A DNA stretch of 25,319 bases from a virus, in the IMG/VR virus record IMGVR_UViG_3300040809_000268, positions 1-25,319 of that record; one strand, 5' to 3'. Positions 12,509-20,584 of this stretch are shown in pieces (the first letter of the stretch is position 1; each line of letters opens with the position of its first letter). Under the pieces are notes generated by a model, which saw nothing but the letters and a program-made list of their open reading frames with translations, was not told the DNA's origin and made no database searches. A program made the position numbers and the translations under genes.

Positions 12509-13335
12509 ATTACAAATACTTTCTTTGATTGTTTACTTATAACATTAAATGCTGTACCATCTTCTATCTCTTTCAATGTAAATTGATTATTTGCTAATAG
12601 TTTTAACCATTCGTTTACGTTTTGTACAGTAGGTTTCAAAGGGTCATTTATAAACTCCATATATCTTGTTGATACTGGCCATGCAACGTTTCTTGTATCA
12701 CATATTACAGGTATACCCTCTAGTACTGCGTCAACAGCTGCTAAACTCATATTAGTAACCAAACAGTGAGCTCCATCTAGATCGTCTTGTATTGGTTTTC
12801 CCCACCACTCATTATGTGGTCTAGGTTTATTTCTAATTATTATATCTCTATTGGTATATTTTTTTATTTGAGCAACAATATTATCTGTCCAATCTCCTTG
12901 TGTCATACCATTATGTTTGTAAGTTACTGTTTCAGAGGAAGGACAAACTAATATATGATCTCCTTCTCCTTGATTCCAATTATCAAAAATACTTTTAATT
13001 CCTTTTTTATTCAGTTCTTTTATTCTATCGCCACCACCTTTTTTAGAACCTGTTAGTGTATGTATTCCACCTTTTACAATTCTAAAATAAGTTTTATCGT
13101 AATCATTTATTTTAGGCGAAGGATATCTTGTAATTTGTTCAGTTAAATAACCAACATCTACATAATACCATTCTTGTTTGTTCTTTTCTAATTCTGTTAT
13201 CTTTGCTACGTTATCTTCACCTAATCCCCAAAAAAAATGAGTATCTAAACTAGGCTTTGGCCAACCTTTTTCAAAACTAGGCCAAATTTCATGTGACAGA
13301 CAATCAACTTTTTGCATTCTATGTGTAAAAATCAT
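12505..13335 (-). CDS. GT-B-like glycosyltransferase or polysaccharide-synthesis protein
   Basis: A 276-residue protein lacking a DxD motif. The C-terminal half has a GT-B-like pattern: GDHILVCPSSETVTYKHN (about 125-142), IIIRNKPRPHNEWW and then AHCLVTNMSLAAVDAVLEGI with PVIC, typical of donor-binding segments in capsule-type glycosyltransferases (a threonine/serine-rich turn followed by a helix starting at an acidic position). It is shorter than most GT-B enzymes (usually 350 or more), so the N-terminal domain is reduced or this is a specialised member. Coupled by four-base overlaps on both sides in the sugar block. Donor and acceptor unknown. Confidence 0.6.
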   Translation of the reverse strand: MIFTHRMQKVDCLSHEIWPSFEKGWPKPSLDTHFFWGLGEDNVAKITELEKNKQEWYYVDVGYLTEQITRYPSPKINDYDKTYFRIVKGGIHTLTGSKKGGGDRIKELNKKGIKSIFDNWNQGEGDHILVCPSSETVTYKHNGMTQGDWTDNIVAQIKKYTNRDIIIRNKPRPHNEWWGKPIQDDLDGAHCLVTNMSLAAVDAVLEGIPVICDTRNVAWPVSTRYMEFINDPLKPTVQNVNEWLKLLANNQFTLKEIEDGTAFNVISKQSKKVFVI

Positions 13336-14000
13336 AAGTTTACCTCTGTTGTTTCTTTATACAACTTATGCCATTCGTCTGCATAATCTTGATCTTTAAA
13401 CTCTTTGTACCAAGGACCACCAAGTGTCCAATGTACATTTTTGGCATACTTATCATAGTCATATTCACCTACCAACCAGTTCCACTCAAACGGAAGTTCA
13501 CCTACCATGTGTTCTCTCTCTAACCACTTAAATTGATGTAGTTCTAAACCACTTGCTGTATTTACGTATTCAGGTGTTAATTTTGTGCATTGTGAGTTGT
13601 GAAATAACATTACACTAGACCAGTTCTTTTTAGGAAATGCTTGATTTTTTGCACCTCTAAATTTTATATCTTGTTTTGGTGTATAATTATGTTGGCAACA
13701 CATAACAGAATATTTGTATGTAGCATAGCCATATAACTCTGCAATGTCTGATCTTACCATCATGTCGCAATCCATAAAGATTGACCAACCCTTATAGTTT
13801 GATAGATAAGGTACTAAAAATCTGCTAAATGCAAAGTCTGTTGATTGATTGGATTGTTTTTCTCTCGTAAATTCTGGTAAATTATTTAAACTCAATGGTG
13901 TTATACTTACAGGTACACTAGAAAACTTTCTAATACTTTCAGCAAGCACGTGATATGCCGCTTTTTCACCTTCATCAAATCCTACAAAGACTTTTATCAT
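13332..14000 (-). CDS. GT-A-like glycosyltransferase
   Basis: A 222-residue protein beginning MIKVFVGFDEGEKAAYHVLA and reaching GWSIFMDCDMMVRSDIAELY with D77-C78-D79 as the metal-binding DxD motif; the segment FAFSRFLVPYL before it is typical of the family. The C-terminal half contains W-rich motifs (FEWNWLVGEYDYDKYAKNVH) and HWTLGGPWYKEF. Related phage and bacterial proteins are GT8/GT-A-like transferases of unknown specificity. Four-base overlaps join it to both neighbours. It is one of three DxD proteins in the block, each with a different body, which argues for sequential sugar addition. Confidence 0.76.
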   Translation of the reverse strand: MIKVFVGFDEGEKAAYHVLAESIRKFSSVPVSITPLSLNNLPEFTREKQSNQSTDFAFSRFLVPYLSNYKGWSIFMDCDMMVRSDIAELYGYATYKYSVMCCQHNYTPKQDIKFRGAKNQAFPKKNWSSVMLFHNSQCTKLTPEYVNTASGLELHQFKWLEREHMVGELPFEWNWLVGEYDYDKYAKNVHWTLGGPWYKEFKDQDYADEWHKLYKETTEVNL

Positions 14001-14668
14001 AAAGTACTTTCTTTACTTTTACCTTTTATTTTTCTATTTCCTTTTGTATGGTCATATATTTTACCTAGTATTGATCTTGATTGTACATGGCCAACTCTTT
14101 TATCTCCTATGTCATAGTTTTTAACACCATATCTTTTTTCTAATCTATTTCTAACTACATCAAATATCCATGAGTCATGAAGTTGATCTTCCTTAAATAG
14201 TAAATTGTCGTCATACATCTTTCTCATATCTGTGGCAAATTGTTTTATAAAATAGTGTTTCATGTTGAAATATAAAAAACCACACTCACTGTAGGTTGGT
14301 CTTCCTAGATAAGTTATCATACAATCTTCTCTATGTAAATGTTTCTTTACCCATTTTTCATCAATTTTTTTATAAAATACACTGTCTGCGTCTATGAAAA
14401 TGAGACCATCACAATCTTTTGTTGTTAAGATTGCTTGTGTATATGCATATACTTTATAACTAAAACGTACTGCGTCTTGGCGAAAGTCTAATGGTAAACT
14501 TACCTTGTTTTTTTCTACGAATTTTTTAAGAGTTGGTATTTGTTCATACATACCATGGTCTTCGTTGTATGTTTCTAATTCAAATGGCCAATTATAAGTA
14601 GATTGAAATCTATGAGCATATTCTTTAAATAGTTTATTATTCCAGGTACTAACTACTTTTATTTTCAT
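13997..14668 (-). CDS. GT-A-like glycosyltransferase
   Basis: A 223-residue protein starting MKIKVVSTWNNKLFKEYAHR. The sequence DCDGLIFIDADSVFYKKIDE carries D93-A94-D95 as the DxD motif, preceded by a helix with R and Q (FRQDAVRFSYKVYAYTQAIL) typical of donor-binding helices. Later residues include C-G-F-L-Y-F-N-M and D-Q-L-H-D-S-W that could hold the acceptor. The basic C-terminus (GNRKIKGKSKESTL) lacks a membrane anchor, so the enzyme is soluble. It follows the FkbM-type gene by 19 bases and overlaps the next transferase by four. Confidence 0.74.
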   Translation of the reverse strand: MKIKVVSTWNNKLFKEYAHRFQSTYNWPFELETYNEDHGMYEQIPTLKKFVEKNKVSLPLDFRQDAVRFSYKVYAYTQAILTTKDCDGLIFIDADSVFYKKIDEKWVKKHLHREDCMITYLGRPTYSECGFLYFNMKHYFIKQFATDMRKMYDDNLLFKEDQLHDSWIFDVVRNRLEKRYGVKNYDIGDKRVGHVQSRSILGKIYDHTKGNRKIKGKSKESTL

Positions 14669-14687
14669 GTTGTTACAACTGCAATAT

Positions 14688-15353
14688 TCATTTTTTAAAT
14701 ACCGTATCTTTTATATGTTTGCCCACCTCTTTATAACCAATATCTTCCAATAATTTTACACAATGTTTTTTAATTAATATTTCTTCGTCTGTTCTTATTG
14801 GCAATTCTAATGATAATGTAGGACTAAACTTATTTAAAAATTCTAATGCACCCATTAAAAATTGATATTCATGGCCTTGTATATCTACCTTTATCAAATC
14901 TACAGTATCAAAATCATTAATATAATTATTCAACATTTTAATATCTATATGTTCAACTTTGTTACTCGCACTTTCAAAACCTTCAACTAAAGACCCGCCA
15001 CCTGAGTTTTCTATACCTCTATACAAAGGTACATTCTCACCTTGTTTATCAGATAAACCTACTTGTTCTAAATGCCAGTTATCATAAGCTGCCATATTTC
15101 TTCTATAACAATCTGATATATCATAAACAGGTTCAAATGCCCAAACCTTTTTAAATTTTCTACAAAAATCTTTTGACCAGAAACCTACATTAGCCCCTAC
15201 ATCAATTGCAACATCAAACTTATCTACAAATTCTAAAACATAATCTCTATGTGATTGTTGATATGTAAATTCACCATTGACTTCTTTTAACATAGACTCA
15301 AAATGTGTGTCATAGTCTGGTAAATACCAACTTTTAACTACTTTTATTTTCAT
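14688..15353 (-). CDS. FkbM-family methyltransferase
   Basis: A 221-residue SAM-dependent enzyme. Motif I is FDVAIDVGANVGFWSKDF (D51, G53, N55, G57), the ribose-binding acidic residue is E74 in FEPV, and the family hallmark is VDLIKVDIQGHEYQFLMGAL with K155, D157, G160 and E162. FkbM enzymes O-methylate sugars or hydroxyls on lipids, antibiotics and glycans. Here it lies directly upstream of the glycosyltransferases, so methylating the sugars they add is the natural guess. The first seven residues (MKIKVVK) match the neighbouring transferase, perhaps a small duplication or convergent start. It overlaps the RuvC-like gene end by 20 bases. Confidence 0.85.
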   Translation of the reverse strand: MKIKVVKSWYLPDYDTHFESMLKEVNGEFTYQQSHRDYVLEFVDKFDVAIDVGANVGFWSKDFCRKFKKVWAFEPVYDISDCYRRNMAAYDNWHLEQVGLSDKQGENVPLYRGIENSGGGSLVEGFESASNKVEHIDIKMLNNYINDFDTVDLIKVDIQGHEYQFLMGALEFLNKFSPTLSLELPIRTDEEILIKKHCVKLLEDIGYKEVGKHIKDTVFKK

Positions 15354-15897
15354 GTCCTACCTTTTGTATATAATAACTATCAACAATATCAGATAAAGGA
15401 TTACCACATTTTTCAGTATCTAATATTTGTTTCAAATCAATTTTAGTTTCTTTTAGAAAGGCCTCGTACATCATGTCTTTGTCTGCGTTTCCTTTTCCTG
15501 TTGCGCCTTTTTTAACAACACTCGGTACAACTGTATTGTAATTAAGACCGTTAGAAAGTATCCTGTATTTGAGGATGCCACAATTCTCAGCAATTTGAAA
15601 AAGACCCTGGCCTTTAGAACCATACGAATAGCCTTCAATGTAAATTTCTTTAGGAGTATTAATGGTAGACAGTATATTAAATACAAAATCTGAAATATAA
15701 GTAAATCTTTCAATAGGGTCTGTCCATTCTTTATGTTCATAACCAATTATATTATCACTTTGTTTTCCTATCCACTTTTTTTTAGTAGTTAGGTAATAAA
15801 AATTTAGTTGGCCATCATTTATACAGATAGCCGGACTTGTTAAACTATAATCAATTCCAACTTTCGTGTTCGGCTTCGTCTGGTACTTCACTGTCAT
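15334..15897 (-). CDS. RuvC-like Holliday junction resolvase
   Basis: A 187-residue RNase H-fold nuclease. Candidate metal-binding acidic residues are D16 in TKVGIDYSLTSPAI, E88 in EIYIEGYSYG, and D170 or D173 in LSDIVDSYYIQK; the GKGNADKDMMYEAF segment (K135-K140) supplies the conserved lysine region before the last helix. T4 itself resolves junctions with endonuclease VII (gp49); many marine T4-like phages are thought to use RuvC-type proteins instead. It would cut branched DNA before packaging. Its first 47 bases overlap the end of the zinc-ribbon gene in another frame. Confidence in the fold is good, in the exact biochemical role moderate. Confidence 0.8.
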   Translation of the reverse strand: MTVKYQTKPNTKVGIDYSLTSPAICINDGQLNFYYLTTKKKWIGKQSDNIIGYEHKEWTDPIERFTYISDFVFNILSTINTPKEIYIEGYSYGSKGQGLFQIAENCGILKYRILSNGLNYNTVVPSVVKKGATGKGNADKDMMYEAFLKETKIDLKQILDTEKCGNPLSDIVDSYYIQKVGHENKSS

Positions 15898-16021
15898 GTT
15901 CTTCTTCTACCTCATATCCACAAAAGGGACATGTTAAAGGAGGCAAATCATATTTGTCCTCGTCCCATTCTATAGTATATTTAGTCTGACAATTGGAACA
16001 GTGTTTTGAGACTTTATCCAT
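15851..16021 (-). CDS. Small zinc-ribbon protein, 56 residues
   Basis: Too short for many gene callers, but convincing: MDKVSKHCSNCQTKYTIEW, then TCPFCGYEVEE, giving two CxxC knuckles (C8/C11 and C31/C34) 20 residues apart, the spacing of a zinc ribbon, with an acidic tail. Its ATG shares one base with the nrdB stop (TAATG), and its last 47 bases overlap the start of the RuvC-like gene in a different frame. Zinc ribbons of this size often bind RNA polymerase or DNA; the acidic tail may bind a basic partner. It could assist the nuclease or transcription; no evidence distinguishes these. Confidence 0.72.
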   Translation of the reverse strand: MDKVSKHCSNCQTKYTIEWDEDKYDLPPLTCPFCGYEVEEEHDSEVPDEAEHESWN

Positions 16022-17124
16022 TACAGTTTAAATTTTTTAAATTGATTTTTAGTAACGTCTTGTTTTATACCACCAACTACGTAAGATTCAATTTCTGTTT
16101 CTTGTGGTGCATTTTGAGCTGATCTACTATTTAACCAGTGTTCTACCCATGGTAGTGGATTAGTTTTTTGATCATAAGCAGGTGTTAGACCTATCGTTTT
16201 CATACGTCTATTCGCCATATATTCTACAAATTGGTGTAATAATTTTTCTGATAGACCAATCATAGAACCTTTGCTGAACAAATAAGTTGCCCAACGTTTC
16301 TCATCGTTTACAGCTTGGTCATACATTTTGTAAACTTCTTTTTCGCTTTCTTTAATAATTTTCGTAAAGTCTTTATCATTTTCATAGTCTCTCCAATTGT
16401 TAATTATTCTTTGTGACATTGCTAAGTGTTGGCTTTCGTCTCTTGCGATAAAAGATATAATCTTAGCAGAGCCTTCTAGTTTTTTTAATTCACCAAATGC
16501 AAATGAACAAGCAAATGATACATAAAATCTTAAACCCTCTAGTATATTAACTGATACCATTGCAAGGTACATTTTCTTTTTAAGTTCATATAGATCAACC
16601 TTATCTGGTGATAGTGTCCATTCATATCCTTTTTTAATTAGATCATCATAAGTTTTAGTTACAGAGGCTGCTCGTTCCTCAATTTTTTGATCTTCTAAAA
16701 TCATGTCAAAAACGTCTGCCGGATTTGAATATAAATTCTTGATTATGTATGTATAACTTCTACTATGAATTGTTTCCATAAAGTCCCATACTATTATGGC
16801 ACCCTCTAATTCTGGAAGTGATACAAAAGGTAAAAATGCTAAACATGGACCTCTTCCTTGTACACTGTCTAACATAGTTTGGTATTTTAGATTACTAGTG
16901 AAGATAAACTTTTGGCCTTCGGATAAATCCAAATAGTCGTTTCTATCTTTCTGTAAAGATATTTCTTCAGGTCTCCAAAAATAACCAAGTTGTTGTTGAG
17001 TAAGTTTATCAAAGATAGGATATTTAAAAGTATCATACCTTTGTACAGATAAATCTTTACCAAAAAACATTTGTTGTTTAGTAGGATTTATTCCTTTTTC
17101 TTTATTAAAAACTGATTTACTCAT
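16021..17124 (-). CDS. nrdB: Ribonucleotide reductase class Ia, small (radical) subunit
   Basis: A 367-residue NrdB. Iron ligands and the radical tyrosine are all present: D66 region (YLDLSEGQKF), METIHSRSYTYII with E117, H120 and Y124 (counterparts of E. coli E115, H118, Y122), ILEGLRFYVSFACSF for the next glutamate, and ARDESQHLAMSQRI for the last glutamate and histidine. The tail ending NQFKKFKL should dock into NrdA. It forms the diferric-tyrosyl radical that starts reduction of ribonucleotides, supplying DNA precursors for phage replication. It begins 20 bases after nrdA with AAAGAGAA before the ATG. Length is close to E. coli NrdB (376). Confidence 0.96.
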   Translation of the reverse strand: MSKSVFNKEKGINPTKQQMFFGKDLSVQRYDTFKYPIFDKLTQQQLGYFWRPEEISLQKDRNDYLDLSEGQKFIFTSNLKYQTMLDSVQGRGPCLAFLPFVSLPELEGAIIVWDFMETIHSRSYTYIIKNLYSNPADVFDMILEDQKIEERAASVTKTYDDLIKKGYEWTLSPDKVDLYELKKKMYLAMVSVNILEGLRFYVSFACSFAFGELKKLEGSAKIISFIARDESQHLAMSQRIINNWRDYENDKDFTKIIKESEKEVYKMYDQAVNDEKRWATYLFSKGSMIGLSEKLLHQFVEYMANRRMKTIGLTPAYDQKTNPLPWVEHWLNSRSAQNAPQETEIESYVVGGIKQDVTKNQFKKFKL

Positions 17125-17144
17125 AATTCTCTTTATTTATTAAT

Positions 17145-19454
17145 TTATATTGTACAACTATCACAATTCTCCTCGTCTTCTTGTGGAGTTTCTGTTGTAA
17201 TTGGTGTATCGTAATCTATGGAGTGTTTAGGCTCTTCAATATCTTTTTTACTATCATAAGTATTTTGATAATAAGATGTTTTCCAACCGTATTTATAAGT
17301 TGTTAACAAGTCTTGTGCCATAACAGATACAGGTACTTGATTGTCTTCGTAATTATCTGGATTATATGACCAGTTACCTGATATAGCTTGATCAAAGTAC
17401 TTTTGCATTACTGCAACTATATTTATATATCCTTCATTACTAGGCATATCCCATAATAAAGTATAAAAATTCTTTAATTTATTATATTCTGGTACTATCT
17501 GTTTCAATGTGCCTTTTTTACTTTTCTTAACTGATAAGTGGTCTCTAGGTGGTTCAATGCCGTTTGTTGCATTTGAAACCACACTAGAAGACTCGGAAGG
17601 CATTTGGGCTGATAGAGTACTATGTCTTAGCCCAAATTCTTTAATGTCTGCTCGTAATTTGTCCCATTTCATTGAAAGTTTACGAGTTACTAATTCGTCT
17701 ACTTCTTTTTTGTATGTGTCTATTGGTAATATGCCGTCTGCATATTTTGTTCTATGAAATAGTTCACACTGACCTTTTTCTTGTGCAATCTCATTACTAG
17801 ATTTTAATAGATAATATTGAAATGCCTCTGATAGTTTATCTACTTCTCTCCAGGCACCTTTTTGTTCGTACTTATAACCTGTTTTTGCCAGATAATGTGC
17901 AAGACCAATATAACCTACACCTAATGATCTTCTTGCTTTTGTAGATATCTCGGCCGCTTTTACTGGATATTTTTGATGGTCTATAATTTCTTCTAATGCT
18001 CTTACTGTAAGATCGCATAGTTCTTCCAGTTCATCTAGGTTGTTGATTTTACCTACGTTGATTGCTGATAGAATACACAATGCAATCTCTCCTGGACCGT
18101 CTATATGTTGTATAGGAGTGGTAGGGAGTGTGATCTCTTGACAAAGATTACTCATTTTAATAGTATCTTTAAACGAGGAGTGTGTATTACAGTGATCTAT
18201 ATTCATTATGTAAATACGACCTGTTTCTGCTCTTTCTTTTAAAAGGTCAAAGAATAAATTTTGTGCATTTATCTTTTTCTTATTAATACTTAATTTCCTT
18301 TCTGCTTTTAAATACAATTCATCAAATTCTGGTGTTCCCCATGCCTCATATAATTCAGGCACCTCGTGAGGAGAGAATAGTGTTATTTGTTCTTCATTAA
18401 TAAATCTTTCATAGAATAATTTACTAATCTGTATTGAATAGTCTAACTTTCTAACTCTGTTATCTTCGGTACCTTTGTTGTTCTTTAAAACAATAATATC
18501 TTCTATCTCTTGGTGCCAAATAGGGAAGTGTACAGTTGCTGAGCCTCCTCTAACACCATTTTGAGTGCAACACTTGACCGTTGCTTCAAATTTTTTGAGA
18601 AAAGGAATAACGCCTGTATGTTGTACTTCACCTCCTCTGATTCTTGCATTGATTCCACGTATTCGTCCTGCGTTGATTCCAATACCGGCTCTTTGTGCAA
18701 CGTAATTTCCAACAGCCATGTCACTAGAGAAGATACTAGGTAAAGTATCGTCTGTATCAACAAGTACACAACTAGCATACTGCTTAATAGGAGTCCGAAC
18801 ACCAGCCATAACAGGTGTTGGTATATTAATTTTAAAATTGGATATCGAGTCATAATATTTCTTGACATAGGTCATTCTCCTTGCTTTATCGTAGTTTTGA
18901 AAAAGTGTAGCAGCTATCATCATATACATAAATTGTGGAGTTTCATATATTTCTCCACTTGATCTATCTTGTACAAGATACTTATCTATTACTTGTCTTA
19001 ATCCTGCATATGTAAAGTTGTTATCTCTTTCGTGAGTAATCCAGTTTTGCATTCTGCTAAAATCTTTTTTAGCATATTTGTTTAGGATATCTGGATCGTA
19101 TACTCCTAATTTAACACATTTCTCTACGTGATCGTAAATATTTGGGTGATCCCATAGTCTACCAATAACTTGTTTTCTTAAACTAAACAATAGTAATCTG
19201 GCTGCCACGTATTGGTAGTTTGGATTGTCTAGTGAAATTAAATCTGAAGCAGACTTAATTAAAATTTGTTGTATATCGTTTGTAGTAATACCATCATAGA
19301 ATTGTAAACCACTGCTCATTTCTACTTGTGAAGCTGATACGCCTTTTATATCTTCACAGGCATACTCAACCATTTCATGTATCTTTTCTATATTAAGTGG
19401 TTCTAAACCTCTACCACCTCTCTTTTCAACTTTAATGTTTATATCGTTTGTCAT
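17145..19454 (-). CDS. nrdA: Ribonucleotide reductase class Ia, large (catalytic) subunit
   Basis: A 769-residue NrdA. The N-terminal ~100 residues form an ATP cone (VEKRGGRGLEPLNIEKIHEM), the activity-control site. The catalytic set is complete: C229 and C460 as the redox pair, N436-L-C438-Q-E440 as the active-site loop (equivalent to E. coli N437, C439, E441), MPSESSSVVSNATNGIEPPR as a conserved substrate segment, and the C-terminal CDSC (C764, C767) that is re-reduced by glutaredoxin. It converts ribonucleoside diphosphates to deoxy forms. A consensus promoter lies 57 bases upstream inside the primase gene; the gene overlaps the primase stop by four bases. nrdAB is common in T4-like phages. 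Confidence 0.97.
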   Translation of the reverse strand: MTNDINIKVEKRGGRGLEPLNIEKIHEMVEYACEDIKGVSASQVEMSSGLQFYDGITTNDIQQILIKSASDLISLDNPNYQYVAARLLLFSLRKQVIGRLWDHPNIYDHVEKCVKLGVYDPDILNKYAKKDFSRMQNWITHERDNNFTYAGLRQVIDKYLVQDRSSGEIYETPQFMYMMIAATLFQNYDKARRMTYVKKYYDSISNFKINIPTPVMAGVRTPIKQYASCVLVDTDDTLPSIFSSDMAVGNYVAQRAGIGINAGRIRGINARIRGGEVQHTGVIPFLKKFEATVKCCTQNGVRGGSATVHFPIWHQEIEDIIVLKNNKGTEDNRVRKLDYSIQISKLFYERFINEEQITLFSPHEVPELYEAWGTPEFDELYLKAERKLSINKKKINAQNLFFDLLKERAETGRIYIMNIDHCNTHSSFKDTIKMSNLCQEITLPTTPIQHIDGPGEIALCILSAINVGKINNLDELEELCDLTVRALEEIIDHQKYPVKAAEISTKARRSLGVGYIGLAHYLAKTGYKYEQKGAWREVDKLSEAFQYYLLKSSNEIAQEKGQCELFHRTKYADGILPIDTYKKEVDELVTRKLSMKWDKLRADIKEFGLRHSTLSAQMPSESSSVVSNATNGIEPPRDHLSVKKSKKGTLKQIVPEYNKLKNFYTLLWDMPSNEGYINIVAVMQKYFDQAISGNWSYNPDNYEDNQVPVSVMAQDLLTTYKYGWKTSYYQNTYDSKKDIEEPKHSIDYDTPITTETPQEDEENCDSCTI

Positions 19455-20452
19455 TTAATTTTTTTCCAGTGGTTAAGTTTAGTAAGAGCACTCAATTGTG
19501 AATAAGTGTTCTTGTCTATTATATCTTTAATTTGAAGTTTTGTCAAGCCACTAATTATCATGTCATTAATATCTTTTAGTGTTTGTTCTTCAGGCCATAT
19601 AACGATGTTGAAATCATGTTCAATCATTTTATACATACGATTTATAATTTCTTTGTTTCTTGGCTCGTTGTCAAATATATAGGTTATTTTATTGTTAGGT
19701 ACTTTGTTTTTTAACTGCAAATCGGCGCCAGCAGCTGCGATACAATTGCTAACGAACAATGAGTCAAATGGACCCTCAACTATATATACATGATTTTGAA
19801 AATTTATACGTTCTAAACCGAAAACTTTTTGTTTATTTTCATTTAGTTTTATTGTCAAGTATTTAGGATTTTCTTTTCCTAATGCACGACCTTGAAAGGC
19901 AAATAACTCACCAGTTGTATCGTAAAAAGGAATAACAATTCTATGGTGATCATATTGAGTTTTATATGTATTTGGTTTAACTTTGTTAACTAGTTTTTGA
20001 AATTCCTCTGCATAATACAACTTTTCATAAAATTCTTCAGGTATCTTTCTCTTATTACAATACTCTTTTGCTATATGATCTTCAGGTAATTCTTTTATTG
20101 TTTTTAGTCCTTCTAATATATTAATTTTAAATACAGGTTTTTCAAACTGCCAATCTGGTTTCTTTGTAGATGGTGCTGACCCTTTATATCTTTCTAATAG
20201 ATACTCTGTATATACTTTAGGGTCTATGAATTTTAAGAAGTTTGCAAAACTTTGACCTTGGCCACAATTATGACATTTAAAAAACATATCATTTTTTACT
20301 CTATAAAAATAGGCTCTTGCTTTACTTTTAGATTTTTGAGAATCACCACAATGAGGACAACGGAAGTTAAACAGATAATCTGTCTTTTGCTTAAACTGTT
20401 GTAATCGGCCTGATAGTTGGTTGATGAATTTTAGATCAATATAAGACGACAT
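19451..20452 (-). CDS. 61: DNA primase (T4 gp61-like)
   Basis: A 333-residue primase, close to T4 gp61 (342). The N-terminus carries a zinc finger, FRCPHCGDSQ and FKCHNCGQGQ (C32, C35, C60, C63). The Toprim-like catalytic part has HVYIVEGPFDSLFV (E226, D230) and ITYIFDNEPRN (D261, E263) as metal-binding acidic motifs. It makes RNA primers for lagging-strand synthesis, normally working with the gp41 helicase, which is not in this window. Promoter 20463-20491 ends so close that the leader is only about 4 bases and no Shine-Dalgarno is visible. The 3' end also encodes the nrdA promoter. Confidence 0.9.
   Translation of the reverse strand: MSSYIDLKFINQLSGRLQQFKQKTDYLFNFRCPHCGDSQKSKSKARAYFYRVKNDMFFKCHNCGQGQSFANFLKFIDPKVYTEYLLERYKGSAPSTKKPDWQFEKPVFKINILEGLKTIKELPEDHIAKEYCNKRKIPEEFYEKLYYAEEFQKLVNKVKPNTYKTQYDHHRIVIPFYDTTGELFAFQGRALGKENPKYLTIKLNENKQKVFGLERINFQNHVYIVEGPFDSLFVSNCIAAAGADLQLKNKVPNNKITYIFDNEPRNKEIINRMYKMIEHDFNIVIWPEEQTLKDINDMIISGLTKLQIKDIIDKNTYSQLSALTKLNHWKKIK
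19518..19546 (-). promoter_or_regulatory. Consensus sigma70-type promoter for nrdAB inside the primase gene
   Basis: TTGACA at 19546-19541 and TATAAT at 19523-19518, 17-base spacer, both hexamers perfect. Expected +1 near 19511, 57 bases before the nrdA ATG. It lies within codons for the primase C-terminus. The flank TTAGTGGCTTGACAAAA is nearly that of the promoter at 153-181. Confidence 0.75.
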
Positions 20453-20462
20453 AGTAAATATT

Positions 20463-20491
20463 ACTATACACCATTTATATCAAATAGTCAA
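20463..20491 (-). promoter_or_regulatory. Sigma70-type promoter for primase
   Basis: TTGACT at 20491-20486 and TATAGT at 20468-20463, 17-base spacer. Expected +1 near 20456, about four bases before the primase ATG at 20452. The structured gap RNA (20506-20579) lies just upstream. Confidence 0.7.
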
Positions 20492-20505
20492 GCTTATTTG
20501 AGCGA

Positions 20506-20579
20506 CTTTCCAGCGTAAAAAATAGCACCGAGGTTTCCTGCGCTTATTCACGGACCTACTTATTCTAGTCCTGGAGAAG
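20506..20579 (-). ncRNA. Candidate structured RNA (three-way junction) in the gap before primase
   Basis: The noncoding stretch is visibly richer in G+C than its surroundings. Read on the minus strand it folds into a closing helix CTTCTCCAG (20579-20571) with CTGGAAAG (20513-20506), eight pairs with one bulged C, enclosing hairpin 1 (20571-20552: GGACTA with TAG-G-TCC, one bulge) and hairpin 2 (20543-20525: GCGC-AGG with CCT-CG-GTGC, AAA loop). No tRNA features (T-loop, anticodon arm, CCA) fit, and no ATG frame is present. It could be a 3' UTR element of the 20585-21022 gene, a small RNA or a riboswitch-like fold. I do not recognise a known class. Confidence 0.4.
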
Positions 20580-20584
20580 CGATT

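Noticed and set aside
14668-14688. Shared N-terminus MKIKVV in the FkbM methyltransferase and the adjacent transferase as evidence for gene duplication
   Set aside because: The match covers only six to seven residues of a common first beta-strand; the rest of the two proteins is unrelated.
20500-20580. tRNA or tmRNA in the G+C-rich gap before primase
   Set aside because: No T-loop (GTTCGA-like), no seven-pair acceptor stem and no plausible anticodon arm could be fitted on either strand.
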